The notes beneath the pieces are model-generated. The model was not told the origin of the DNA. It made no database searches and worked only from the letters and a program-made list of their open reading frames with translations. A program made the translations under genes and the position numbers. From an uncultured Oscillospiraceae bacterium (lineage in GTDB: Bacteria > Bacillota > Clostridia > Oscillospirales > Acutalibacteraceae), in assembly GCA_900546895.1 (NCBI GenBank), contig UREO01000002.1, forward strand, positions 1-29,823: a stretch of DNA of 29,823 nt, in the 5' to 3' direction. This document shows, one piece after another, positions 16,647 to 23,367 of the stretch; positions within the stretch are counted from its first letter, which is position 1, and each line of letters starts with the position of its first letter.

Positions 16647-18068
16647 TTATGGATGAAGCTCTCCGTTTAAAATCCAGTTGCGGGCAGAAGTGATCTTTAC
16701 ATCGGCAAAGTCGCCGATCAGGTCCTGATTCCCCGGAAAGTCGACAACGATATTGCCGTCGGTCCGCCCGGAAAGTAGGCCGTTCTTTTCATGACGCTCT
16801 TCCACCAGCACACGCTGGACCGTGCCGACCATCCCGGCGCAGCGCGAAGCCGCGATCTGCTCCTGCGCTTCACAAAGCTGCTCAAACCATTTTGACTTTT
16901 CCTTGGCGGGAACCGGGTCTGGCATCTTCGCCGCCCTTGTCCCCACACGCGGGGAATAGATGAAGGTAAACAGCGAGGTGAATTCCGCCTCCTGAATCAG
17001 GCTGACGGTATCGAGGAATTCCTCGTAGGTTTCGCCCGGAAATCCGACGATCACGTCGGAGGTAAGAGAGAGGTCCGGAAGCTTTTCCTTGGCGTAACGG
17101 ATCAGGTCAAGATATTTTTCGCGGGTGTAGCCGCGGTTCATTTCCTTCAGCACGCGGTCGTTGCCCGACTGGAACGGAAGATGAAGGTGGCGGCTGATAT
17201 GCCGTCCCTGCGCAATCGTGTCGATCAGCTCACGAGTCGCGTCCTTCGGGTGCGAGGTCATAAAACGGATACGGTAATCGCCGTCCACCGCGTCGAGCAA
17301 TTTCAGAAGCTGTGAAAAATTCATCGGTTTATCCAGATGCTTGCCGTAGGAATTGACATTCTGCCCCAGGAGGGTAATATCTTTATATCCCGCCTTTACA
17401 AGGCCCTTGAACTCCTCCAGAATTGCCTCCGGGGTACGGCTGCGCTCCCTGCCGCGCACATAGGGCACAACACAGTAGGAACAAAAATTGTCACAGCCAT
17501 ACATGACCGTAAGCCACGCTTTCGTGCTTCCGTCGCGGTGGACAGGCAGACCTTCGACGATTTGCCTGTCCTCGCTGTCGTCGCCACGCGCAAACACACG
17601 GGAACCCTGCGTGATTGTGGTAAATAAAAGCTCGGGAAGCTTATGAATCACATGGGTGCCGAAAACCAGATTGACGAAAGGAAAGCTCTTCCGGATTCGC
17701 TCGGCGACATGCTCCTGCTCCATCATACAGCCGCACAGGGCGATAATCAGGGAGGGATTGCGCCGTTTCACATTTTTCAGCGCTCCCACATTTCCGAAAA
17801 CCCTGTCTTCCGCATGCTCACGGACCGCGCAGGTATTAAAAATGATGAGGTCCGCCTCATCTTCTTGATTAGTAAAGGAAAAACCCATTTCTTCAAGCTG
17901 GCCCTTTATTTTTTCACCGTCCGCAACATTCTGCTGACAGCCGTAAGTGTGCACCAGCGCCATGGGAACGGCGCCGCGCGCTCGAATCGCCATGATCTGA
18001 GAAACGTCGCTGATGAATTCAGCCTGGGAACGAACCGACTGCTCCCGAGCCGGTAATTTTTCTGCCAA
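16647..18068 (-). CDS. miaB: tRNA-2-methylthio-N6-dimethylallyladenosine synthase
   Basis: MiaB is a radical-SAM methylthiotransferase that converts i6A37 made by MiaA to ms2i6A37. The 473-residue protein has the N-terminal cluster-binding cysteines Cys44 (TYGCQQN), Cys80 (FNTCAVRE) and Cys114 (LCGCMMEQ), the radical-SAM CxxxCxxC at Cys192, 196 and 199 (GCDNFCSYCVVPY), and a C-terminal TRAM domain (about 405-470). The start is TTG 18068, supported by AGGAGG 9 bases upstream; the next ATG would remove 25 residues. It is the first gene of the long minus-strand series and has its own promoter at 18103-18131. Confidence 0.96.
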   Translation of the reverse strand: MAEKLPAREQSVRSQAEFISDVSQIMAIRARGAVPMALVHTYGCQQNVADGEKIKGQLEEMGFSFTNQEDEADLIIFNTCAVREHAEDRVFGNVGALKNVKRRNPSLIIALCGCMMEQEHVAERIRKSFPFVNLVFGTHVIHKLPELLFTTITQGSRVFARGDDSEDRQIVEGLPVHRDGSTKAWLTVMYGCDNFCSYCVVPYVRGRERSRTPEAILEEFKGLVKAGYKDITLLGQNVNSYGKHLDKPMNFSQLLKLLDAVDGDYRIRFMTSHPKDATRELIDTIAQGRHISRHLHLPFQSGNDRVLKEMNRGYTREKYLDLIRYAKEKLPDLSLTSDVIVGFPGETYEEFLDTVSLIQEAEFTSLFTFIYSPRVGTRAAKMPDPVPAKEKSKWFEQLCEAQEQIAASRCAGMVGTVQRVLVEERHEKNGLLSGRTDGNIVVDFPGNQDLIGDFADVKITSARNWILNGELHP

Positions 18069-18102
18069 AAGGATAGCCCTCCTATGTTATATGGTATAAC
18101 TG

Positions 18103-18131
18103 ATTATATCATGTTGCTTTGGTTACTTCAA
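18103..18131 (-). promoter_or_regulatory. SigA-type promoter of the miaB-mutS-mutL-sepF series
   Basis: Minus-strand TTGAAG (18126-18131) and a perfect TATAAT (18103-18108) with a 17-base spacer. The start point would be near 18096, about 28 bases before the TTG of miaB. This is the only strong promoter seen for the next 14 kb on that strand. Confidence 0.8.
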
Positions 18132-18176
18132 GAAAAAAGAACCAAAATCCCTGCCACCGGATAAGCGGCGGCAGGG
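18132..18176 (-). terminator. Terminator of the glycosyltransferase gene
   Basis: Minus-strand stem of 11 pairs including one G-U (18166-18176 with 18149-18159, loop 6), then a T-rich tail to 18132. It starts 14 bases after the glycosyltransferase stop and ends right at the -35 box of the miaB promoter. Confidence 0.8.
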
Positions 18177-18189
18177 GGAAAAGATGGTT

Positions 18190-19152
18190 CTATTTTGCTT
18201 TATACATCCACGGTATAGCACGCCAGACGGCGATCCGGCGTTTCAGTGCCTTGTCCGTCTTCCTGCCTGCCGAAAGCAGCTTGTCGTATCCGGCGGCGTG
18301 CAGGTAACCGCGCACCGCGTTATAACCCGCGCCTTCTTTCAGCATAATATCCACCCCGTTCATAACAGTCAGCGGCAGTTTCTGGTGTTCAAACATCTGA
18401 ATCAACTCCGCGTCATCTCGGCGAGTGGTTTTGATGAGATCAAAAATCCGAAGCAGGGCGTCGGTATGCTGAAAGATATTCTTCCCCACCGGCTTCTGCT
18501 TGCCGCGTTTTAATTCATAGACGGTATCCCGTTTGATGACCGTCGGTGACTGCGCGATCGTCTCGGCGCAGAGCAGGCAGCGGAAAACAAACTCCTCCGC
18601 GTATCCGTGGCTGCAGGAGTCGAAAAAATAAATCTGCCTGTCCAGCAGAAACCTGCGCCGGAGCATGACCGCGGAAATATCGATATGGATCGAATGGCTA
18701 AGGACACCCTTCAGGTATTGGGCGCCGCGTTCCTGACGGACGGCCTTGCTGATCAGCCGGCGTTCCGCGGCATGAGCTTCCTCCTCACTGATACTGCCGA
18801 ATACAAAATCCGCCGAAGTATGCAAAGCCGTTTCCAGATATCCGCCGATAAAATCGCGGTACAGTCTGCGGGCGAAAATAAAAGTGAGGTAATCTCCCCC
18901 GGACTTCTGTATTCCTGTATTTAAAGCCGCGGCGACGGTTCCGTCGCCGTTCTGAATGACAAAGCCACGAAGCTTCAGCTCTTTGATAAGCTGGACGGCT
19001 TCCCAAACCGTCTTGTCAGCGGAACCCATATCCACTACAACAAATTCCGCGTCCAGCCCGACCGCCTGCGCAGCGATTGAGCGCAGCACTCCCGATATTT
19101 CCTGTTCAACATTCTTGACCGGAACAATAATGGAAAGCTTTGTAATCTGCAT
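18190..19152 (-). CDS. GT2-like glycosyltransferase lacking the DXD motif
   Basis: A 320-residue protein whose first 110 residues have the GT-A fold of family 2 glycosyltransferases: LSIIVPVKNVEQEISGVLRS at 6-25, FVVVDMGSADKT around Asp41, and VAAALNTGIQKSGGDYLTF (73-91). Where active members have a DXD-type metal motif after GDYL, this one reads FIFARRLYRD (91-100), with no acidic pair. It may therefore be catalytically altered or inactive, or use other residues. The C-terminal half (200-320) is basic and unrecognised. AGGAGG precedes ATG 19152. It follows the TetR gene by 83 bases and ends at a clear terminator. Donor and acceptor are unknown. Confidence 0.75.
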   Translation of the reverse strand: MQITKLSIIVPVKNVEQEISGVLRSIAAQAVGLDAEFVVVDMGSADKTVWEAVQLIKELKLRGFVIQNGDGTVAAALNTGIQKSGGDYLTFIFARRLYRDFIGGYLETALHTSADFVFGSISEEEAHAAERRLISKAVRQERGAQYLKGVLSHSIHIDISAVMLRRRFLLDRQIYFFDSCSHGYAEEFVFRCLLCAETIAQSPTVIKRDTVYELKRGKQKPVGKNIFQHTDALLRIFDLIKTTRRDDAELIQMFEHQKLPLTVMNGVDIMLKEGAGYNAVRGYLHAAGYDKLLSAGRKTDKALKRRIAVWRAIPWMYKAK

Positions 19153-19235
19153 TACCGAACCTCCTATACTGAATCTGTTACCAGTATATCATATTGTAAT
19201 GAATAGAAAAGATGAAAACTGACAGTTATCCGTTC

Positions 19236-19844
19236 CTAATCCAAATTACTTTCAGTGATATTCGCTTTTTTCTCCGCCGGATGCTCCTGAAAATACCGAC
19301 CGGCCGTGTAGAGCTTGCTGTCATCGATAAAATGTGTCAGGCGCAAAACAATTTCCTCCGGCTGCTGCTTCATGCCGCAGCGAGCCCACTGGATAACGAC
19401 GCCGACAAGTCCGTAGGAATAGAATTCCGCTATAAACGCCTTGTCTTCCTCGGCGATCTGACTCCCCAGTGAAACAGTATCCAGCATTTCGGCAATCAGT
19501 TCCTTTGTTACATTGAAAAAATAGTCCTGAAAAGCGTTTTGCCCGGTGACGCTGAGAGCATTCGTATAAAAATACTGCTCGTTCTTCATTGTTTTCAGAA
19601 CGTCAAGAACAATGTTGTTCCATTCTTCAAACAATCTGTGCTGTGTGACGGCGGAAACGACCTCATTGTAATAAATCCAGTCCACCAAATCATACTTGTC
19701 CTTAAAATGATAATAAAAGGTCTGACGGTTAATCCCGCAGTGTTCCACAATATCGGCAACCGATATTTTCTGGAGCGGTCTTTTCTTCATCAATTCCTTT
19801 ATGGAAGCGGCAATCGCTTTTTTGGTTATCAGTGAATCAGACAT
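19236..19844 (-). CDS. TetR/AcrR-family transcriptional regulator
   Basis: A 202-residue DNA-binding regulator. The N-terminal helix-turn-helix is ISVADIVEHCGINRQTFYYHFKDKYDL (residues 27-53), with the YYHF signature of the family. The C-terminal ligand domain resembles the DhaS-like type (GLVGVVIQWARCGMKQQPEEI), common in Firmicutes, so target and ligand cannot be named. AGGAGAAG precedes ATG 19844. The gene points at the glycosyltransferase downstream, which may be its target or only a neighbour. A 7-bp inverted repeat just upstream may be its own operator. Confidence 0.88.
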   Translation of the reverse strand: MSDSLITKKAIAASIKELMKKRPLQKISVADIVEHCGINRQTFYYHFKDKYDLVDWIYYNEVVSAVTQHRLFEEWNNIVLDVLKTMKNEQYFYTNALSVTGQNAFQDYFFNVTKELIAEMLDTVSLGSQIAEEDKAFIAEFYSYGLVGVVIQWARCGMKQQPEEIVLRLTHFIDDSKLYTAGRYFQEHPAEKKANITESNLD

Positions 19845-19859
19845 GGTTTCTTCTCCTAA

Positions 19860-19882
19860 AATACATGAGGACGTTATGTATT
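19860..19882. promoter_or_regulatory. Possible operator, inverted repeat before the TetR gene
   Basis: AATACAT (19860-19866) and ATGTATT (19876-19882) form perfect 7-base arms with a 9-base spacer, immediately upstream of the TetR ribosome binding site. TetR proteins often bind such palindromes near their own gene. A chance A-T palindrome is possible. Confidence 0.35.
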
Positions 19883-19981
19883 AAGGTTTACACCCCGGAC
19901 AAATGGTTTGTTTTCATTTTAACAGTATTGTTGTATTTTTTCAATATGGATGTAAGAAATCGGATTTTTTTACAATACTAC

Positions 19982-20010
19982 TTGCATTCTCCCAGAAAGT
20001 ATGATATTAT
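19982..20010 (+). promoter_or_regulatory. Promoter of tRNA-Ala
   Basis: TTGCAT (19982-19987) and TATTAT (20005-20010) with a 17-base spacer. The start would be near 20017, 20 bases before the mature tRNA 5' end. Confidence 0.7.
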
Positions 20011-20036
20011 TACAAAGCTGTTTTAAAGCAACGTAT

Positions 20037-20112
20037 GGGGCATTAGCTCAGCTGGGAGAGCGCCACACTGGCAGTGTGGAGGTCAGCGGTTCGATCCCGC
20101 TATGCTCCACCA
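20037..20112 (+). tRNA. tRNA-Ala (anticodon GGC)
   Basis: A 76-base cloverleaf: acceptor stem GGGGCAT with ATGCTCC (one G-U), D arm with AGCTCAGCTGGGAGAGC, anticodon stem CCACA/TGTGG with loop CTGGCAG (anticodon GGC at 20070-20072), T arm GCGGTTCGATCCCGC and an encoded CCA at 20110-20112. It reads GCC and GCU codons. It stands alone between its own promoter and terminator. Confidence 0.97.
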
Positions 20113-20118
20113 TATACG

Positions 20119-20155
20119 AAACCCGCATGGCTCTAGGGCTTGCGGGTTTTTTCTT
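20119..20155 (+). terminator. Terminator of tRNA-Ala
   Basis: AAACCCGCA (20119-20127) pairs with TGCGGGTTT (20141-20149) around a 13-base loop, followed by TTTTCTTTG. It begins 6 bases after the tRNA. Confidence 0.85.
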
Positions 20156-20512
20156 TGTCTATTTTTGAGCTCTGAATTTTAAAAACGTAGCTAAATAAAC
20201 CCTAACCAGCTATATTTTTTAAAGATTTCAGCTGTCTACGTATTCTATTTTTGTTATTTACATTAAATTCTTTCGCATCATCGATATACCGTAGAGTGGT
20301 TTCAAATCGTAACCGTTTTGCCATAGAAATCTGTTCAAAAGCAATTATGACAAAAATATTCAGAACGCAAGCAAAACATTCCGGCAGCTTTTGAACGCCT
20401 CTTTTCTTCGGTTCGTCCTTCTTCTATGCACAGGCGACATTGATGCATGAAATTTATTGAACCGGTAATAATTCCGCCCATCAAAGGAAAACCTAACGTT
20501 GAGGTGAGGATT
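20156..20512. other. Gene-free stretch, nothing firmly recognised
   Basis: About 360 A-T rich bases between the tRNA terminator and the CBS gene. The reading frames across it have no ribosome binding site or family resemblance. A loose inverted pair ACGTAG/CTACGT lies near 20186-20242. The promoter of the CBS gene should be here, but no convincing -35/-10 pair was found. Confidence 0.6.
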
Positions 20513-20938
20513 ATGAAAGTAAAAGAAATCATGTCAACAAAAATTGCGAGTCTGGATTCAAATGATTCCATCGAAAAGGCCGCGCAGTTGATGAAGCAAT
20601 ACGATGTGGGTTCGATCCCTGTGTGCAATCGGGACAAGGTCATCGGCATCGTCACTGACCGGGATATCGCCCTGCGGGCGACGGCGGACGGCGGGGATGC
20701 AAAACAGACAGTCAGGGATATCATGAGTTCCGATCCGGTCGTCGGAAGCCCCGATATGGATGTCCATGACGCCGCCAGAATCATGAGTGAAAAACAGATC
20801 CGCCGGCTTCCCATTGTGGACCATAACAGCCTGATCGGGATCGTCGCGCTGGGTGACATCTCCCTTGAGCCTACCCTGCAGGACAATGCCCAGGAAACCT
20901 TAAAAAATATTTCCCAGCCCGGCCACGGCAGTATGTGA
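20513..20938 (+). CDS. Two-CBS-domain protein
   Basis: A 141-residue stand-alone pair of CBS domains, a module that binds adenosine nucleotides and related ligands. The first domain covers about residues 1-60 (VKEIMSTKIASLDSNDSIEK, VGSIPVCNRDKVIGIVTDRDIA) and the second about 68-125 (VRDIMSSDPVV, RRLPIVDHNSLIGIVALGDIS); both have the GIVTDRDI/GIVALGDI ends of the motif. ATG 20513 follows GAGGTG by 6 bases; the longer reading from 20447 has no support. No enzyme or channel is fused to it or next to it, so the partner is unknown. A hairpin terminator follows. Confidence 0.9.
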   Translation: MKVKEIMSTKIASLDSNDSIEKAAQLMKQYDVGSIPVCNRDKVIGIVTDRDIALRATADGGDAKQTVRDIMSSDPVVGSPDMDVHDAARIMSEKQIRRLPIVDHNSLIGIVALGDISLEPTLQDNAQETLKNISQPGHGSM

Positions 20939-20957
20939 ATACGCAGCCGTCCCACAG

Positions 20958-20999
20958 AATGCACCCCAAGGTCTGAAATCGATAAGGGGTGCATTTATT
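20958..20999 (+). terminator. Probable terminator of the CBS gene
   Basis: AATGCACCCC (20958-20967) pairs with GGGGTGCATT (20986-20995) over an 18-base loop, followed by TATTA. The stem is good but the T run is short. Confidence 0.6.
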
Positions 21000-21061
21000 A
21001 TGCAATAAATTCTGTGATTTGGATAAACTAAGATATCATCAAAATTAAGGAGGACAACCAA

Positions 21062-21262
21062 ATGAGCGATATACAAAAACGAAAATTGAAGCTGAACGAT
21101 CAGGATTCTTTTTTCTATACGGACAACGTCATCTCCGCGACGGAATGCACCGGCCTGATACAAACTCCCCCGGTGTCCGAAGGGGAAGCGGAATCCTACA
21201 CGGAAATTTACCATATTCCGAAACCGGAAAATGAAGAAAACAACGGCCTTCAGCACGAATAA
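21062..21262 (+). CDS. Small acidic protein, 66 aa, unknown function
   Basis: A 66-residue protein at ATG 21062 with a strong AAGGAGG (about 21047-21053). It begins with a basic, Lys-rich helix-like part (MSDIQKRKLKLN) and continues acidic with TECTGLIQTPPVSEGEAESY and IYHIPKPENEEN. There is no membrane segment or signal peptide. The TGLIQTPP...EAESY pattern looks like a conserved short motif, but no family was recognised. A hairpin (21282-21321) follows 19 bases after the stop and may be the 3' end of its message as well as the leader of the next microgene. Confidence 0.7.
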   Translation: MSDIQKRKLKLNDQDSFFYTDNVISATECTGLIQTPPVSEGEAESYTEIYHIPKPENEENNGLQHE

Positions 21263-21281
21263 AGAAAGTCGAAAACGATCC

Positions 21282-21321
21282 CACACCTCAGCATCATTGC
21301 ATATCATAATACTGAGGTGTG
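21282..21321 (+). promoter_or_regulatory. Hairpin hiding the ribosome binding site of the 34-aa gene
   Basis: CACACCTCAG (21282-21291) pairs perfectly with CTGAGGTGTG (21312-21321) over a 20-base A-T rich loop. The 3' arm contains GAGGTG, the ribosome binding site placed 8 bases before ATG 21328. Folded, the site is shut; there is no T run, so it is not a standard terminator. Regulation of translation is inference. Confidence 0.55.
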
Positions 21322-21327
21322 TATATT

Positions 21328-21432
21328 ATGTTAAGATTCCCTTATATCTGGTGGTGGTTCCCTCCCCGTCGTCCGAGGATTTCACAACCGCGCCGTCCCC
21401 ACGGGTGGATGCGGCCACGCGGCCACCGCTAA
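21328..21432 (+). CDS. WWWF microprotein, 34 aa (Arg/Pro/Trp-rich)
   Basis: A short frame from ATG 21328 to TAA 21432 with GAGGTG 8 bases upstream and a strong terminator 15 bases downstream. The product has MLRFPYIWWWFPPRRPR at its N-terminus and a basic tail rich in Arg, Pro and His; about a quarter of residues are Arg. It shares FP(x)WWWFxPRR with the 64-aa protein at 25211, so the two are likely paralogues. The shared block, the ribosome binding site and the terminator together make a real gene likely despite the length. No known function; possible roles are membrane-interface, nucleic-acid or spore-layer binding, all speculative. Confidence 0.6.
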   Translation: MLRFPYIWWWFPPRRPRISQPRRPHGWMRPRGHR

Positions 21433-21447
21433 CAGTTTTGTCTTTTC

Positions 21448-21487
21448 GCCGCCGTTGGATTTTTCAATTCATCGGCGGCTTTTTTTC
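21448..21487 (+). terminator. Terminator of the 34-aa WWWF gene
   Basis: GCCGCCG (21448-21454) pairs with CGGCGGC (21473-21479), with a T tract of 8 at 21480-21487. The inner loop can add TTG/CAA. It supports an independent short transcript ending here. Confidence 0.85.
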
Positions 21488-21565
21488 TCAGGCACTGTCT
21501 GAGAAATCAAGGAACTCGTCTGTTTCGGCTAAAACCCGTCGTTTTTTATTCATCAAACGGTGCCT

Positions 21566-21629
21566 ATTGCAATTCCATTTGAATTTGAGAGAAACGCAAT
21601 CTTGTTGCAGAATCAAGCGGAAATGCTAT
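21566..21629. repeat. Dispersed imperfect palindrome, copy B
   Basis: A 64-base stretch whose ends are imperfect inverted arms (TTGCAATTCCATTTG near 21567-21581 against CAAGCGGAAATGCTA near 21614-21628). It aligns with copy A at 3971-4071: GCAATTCCATTT is identical at the left and CTTGyTrCAGA-TCAAsCGGAAAyGCTrT at the right. It lacks copy A's central hairpin. It lies just before the ECF promoter. Confidence 0.45.
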
Positions 21630-21658
21630 CGCTATTTCCTTGGGATTGGATAAAGCAA

Positions 21659-21686
21659 TTGACTTTTTCCTACAGACTGATATAAT
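21659..21686 (+). promoter_or_regulatory. SigA-type promoter of the ECF-coaX pair
   Basis: TTGACT (21659-21664) and a perfect TATAAT (21681-21686) with a 16-base spacer. The start would be near 21693, about 50 bases before GTG 21742. Confidence 0.75.
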
Positions 21687-21741
21687 AAACAGGAAATTTG
21701 CGCTGTATCCGGAAACGGAACAGCAGCAGGAGGTAATAAAA

Positions 21742-22413
21742 GTGAATAAACAATCCGCAAAGTATGGGGACTTTGTCCTGACGGCGCTGTTCGCCGCCAT
21801 CATTTTCGTGCTGGCTTTCACCCCGATTGGTTTTATCAATCTGGTGATTATCAAAGCCACCATCATCCACATCCCGGTCATTATCGGCTCGATTGTGCTG
21901 GGACCGAAACGCGGGGCGATTCTGGGCGGTATTTTTGGCTTGACAAGCCTGCTCAGCAATTACATGACACCGTCCGTTCTCTCTTTCGCATTCTGTCCTT
22001 TTATTCCTGTCCCGGGAACCGCGCACGGCAGCCCTCTGGCCCTCGTGATCTGCTTCATTCCCCGCATTCTGGTAGGCGTTGTGCCGTATTATGTGTATCA
22101 GTTTGCGCAGAAGCTCTCAAAGAACAGCTCCAAGGGAGAATATCTTTCCCTTACACTTGGCGGAATTTCAGGAGCTCTAACCAACACTGCGCTGGTAATG
22201 AGCCTGATTTATTTTCTGTTTAAAGAAGCCTATGCGACCGCCAAATCCATTCCGGTCAGTGCGGTAATCGGCGTCGTGCTCGGCATTGTCGGAACAAACG
22301 GCGTACCGGAGGCTCTTGTGGCCGCCCTGATTACCGTTGCGGTATGCAAGCCGCTGCTGAAGCTGCGGAAAAAAGAATATGCCGGAATTCAAAATCTTCC
22401 GAATAGAAAATAA
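21742..22413 (+). CDS. ECF transporter S component, probably for pantothenate
   Basis: A 223-residue integral membrane protein with about six hydrophobic segments and the N-terminal layout of an ECF-type substrate-binding subunit (GDFVLTALFAAIIFVLAFTP, then IIKATIIHIPVIIGSIVLGPKRGAILGGIFGL). S components bind a vitamin and work with shared EcfA/EcfA'/EcfT energy units encoded elsewhere. GTG 21742 is chosen because GGAGG lies 8 bases before it; the longer reading would start inside the promoter. coaX, which phosphorylates pantothenate, follows after 14 bases, so pantothenate is the likely substrate (PanT-like), an inference from context. Confidence 0.82.
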   Translation: MNKQSAKYGDFVLTALFAAIIFVLAFTPIGFINLVIIKATIIHIPVIIGSIVLGPKRGAILGGIFGLTSLLSNYMTPSVLSFAFCPFIPVPGTAHGSPLALVICFIPRILVGVVPYYVYQFAQKLSKNSSKGEYLSLTLGGISGALTNTALVMSLIYFLFKEAYATAKSIPVSAVIGVVLGIVGTNGVPEALVAALITVAVCKPLLKLRKKEYAGIQNLPNRK

Positions 22414-22427
22414 GCAGGTGATTTTTT

Positions 22428-23195
22428 ATGATTCTTGCCGTTGACGTTGGGAATACGAATACTGTCCTGGGCTGTATGGATGACGATAAAATCCACTTTA
22501 CCGCCCGATTTGCCACGGACCGTGCAAAGACAAGCGACGAATACGCGATTCTGGTGCAGAGCCTTTTTATGGTAAACCGCTGTCCTTTCTCTAAAGTAGA
22601 GGGCGGAATTATTTCCTCGGTTGTCCCGGAGCTTTCTGTGGTTTTACAGGATGCGATTGAAAAATTGACGGGGAAAGTCTCTCTGATTGTCGGCTCCGGC
22701 GTAAAGACCGGACTGAATATTCTGATCGACAATCCGGCGCAGCTCGGCAGCGACCTTGTCGTGGACGCGGTAGCCGCCTACGCCGGGTATCCGAAGCCCG
22801 CCATTATTTTCGATATGGGCACCGCTACGACCCTCTCTGTTTTAGACACGCGCGGGAACTACATCGGCGGCATGATCATGCCCGGCGTACGCGTCGCCAT
22901 GGAAGCGCTTTCCAGAGAAACCGCGCAGCTTCCGCATATCAGCCTGGAGGCGCCGAAGAAAATTACGGGAACAAACACGGTTGACTGTATGAAAAGCGGC
23001 GCTATCTTCGGGAATGCCGCCATGCTGGACGGCGTGATCGACCGCATTGAGGAAGAATTGCATCAGCACGTGACTGTTGTTGCTACAGGAGGACTTGCAC
23101 ACCACATTGTTCCCTACTGCAGGCGCAAGATCATTTGGGACAACGACCTGACTTTAAAGGGTCTGTACATCATCTATAAAAAAAACATCAAATAA
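22428..23195 (+). CDS. coaX: Type III pantothenate kinase
   Basis: CoaX phosphorylates pantothenate, the first step of coenzyme A synthesis. The 255-residue protein has the phosphate-binding start MILAVDVGNTNT (Asp6), the motif QLGSDLVVDAVAAY, IFDMGTATTLSV (Asp129) and GGMIMPGVRVAMEAL. These are the ASKHA-fold motifs of the type III enzyme, which is usually resistant to CoA feedback. AGGTGA precedes ATG 22428. It is probably co-transcribed with the ECF S component upstream, so that uptake and trapping of pantothenate are linked, and ends at a strong terminator. Confidence 0.95.
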   Translation: MILAVDVGNTNTVLGCMDDDKIHFTARFATDRAKTSDEYAILVQSLFMVNRCPFSKVEGGIISSVVPELSVVLQDAIEKLTGKVSLIVGSGVKTGLNILIDNPAQLGSDLVVDAVAAYAGYPKPAIIFDMGTATTLSVLDTRGNYIGGMIMPGVRVAMEALSRETAQLPHISLEAPKKITGTNTVDCMKSGAIFGNAAMLDGVIDRIEEELHQHVTVVATGGLAHHIVPYCRRKIIWDNDLTLKGLYIIYKKNIK

Positions 23196-23203
23196 TTTAC
23201 AGG

Positions 23204-23241
23204 GGGCTGAAATCCGGTGGATTTCAGCCCTTCCTTTTTTT
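23204..23241 (+). terminator. Terminator of coaX
   Basis: A perfect 12-bp stem (23204-23215 with 23219-23230, loop GGT) followed by TTCCTTTTTTT. Confidence 0.92.
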
Positions 23242-23367
23242 AATTCCTCTGTATGGACAGAAGTACATCGTCCGCCGAGGAAAAAGCTGACAGCCCGGAT
23301 CAGGAAAAATCCGGACATACTATCTTTGTTGCGAAACAACAGAGATTTTATGTTCGGAGCTGGGATT

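Noticed and set aside
20335..20994. Minus-strand 219-codon frame over the CBS gene
   Set aside because: It covers the two-CBS-domain gene in antisense and crosses its terminator; no domain or start signal.
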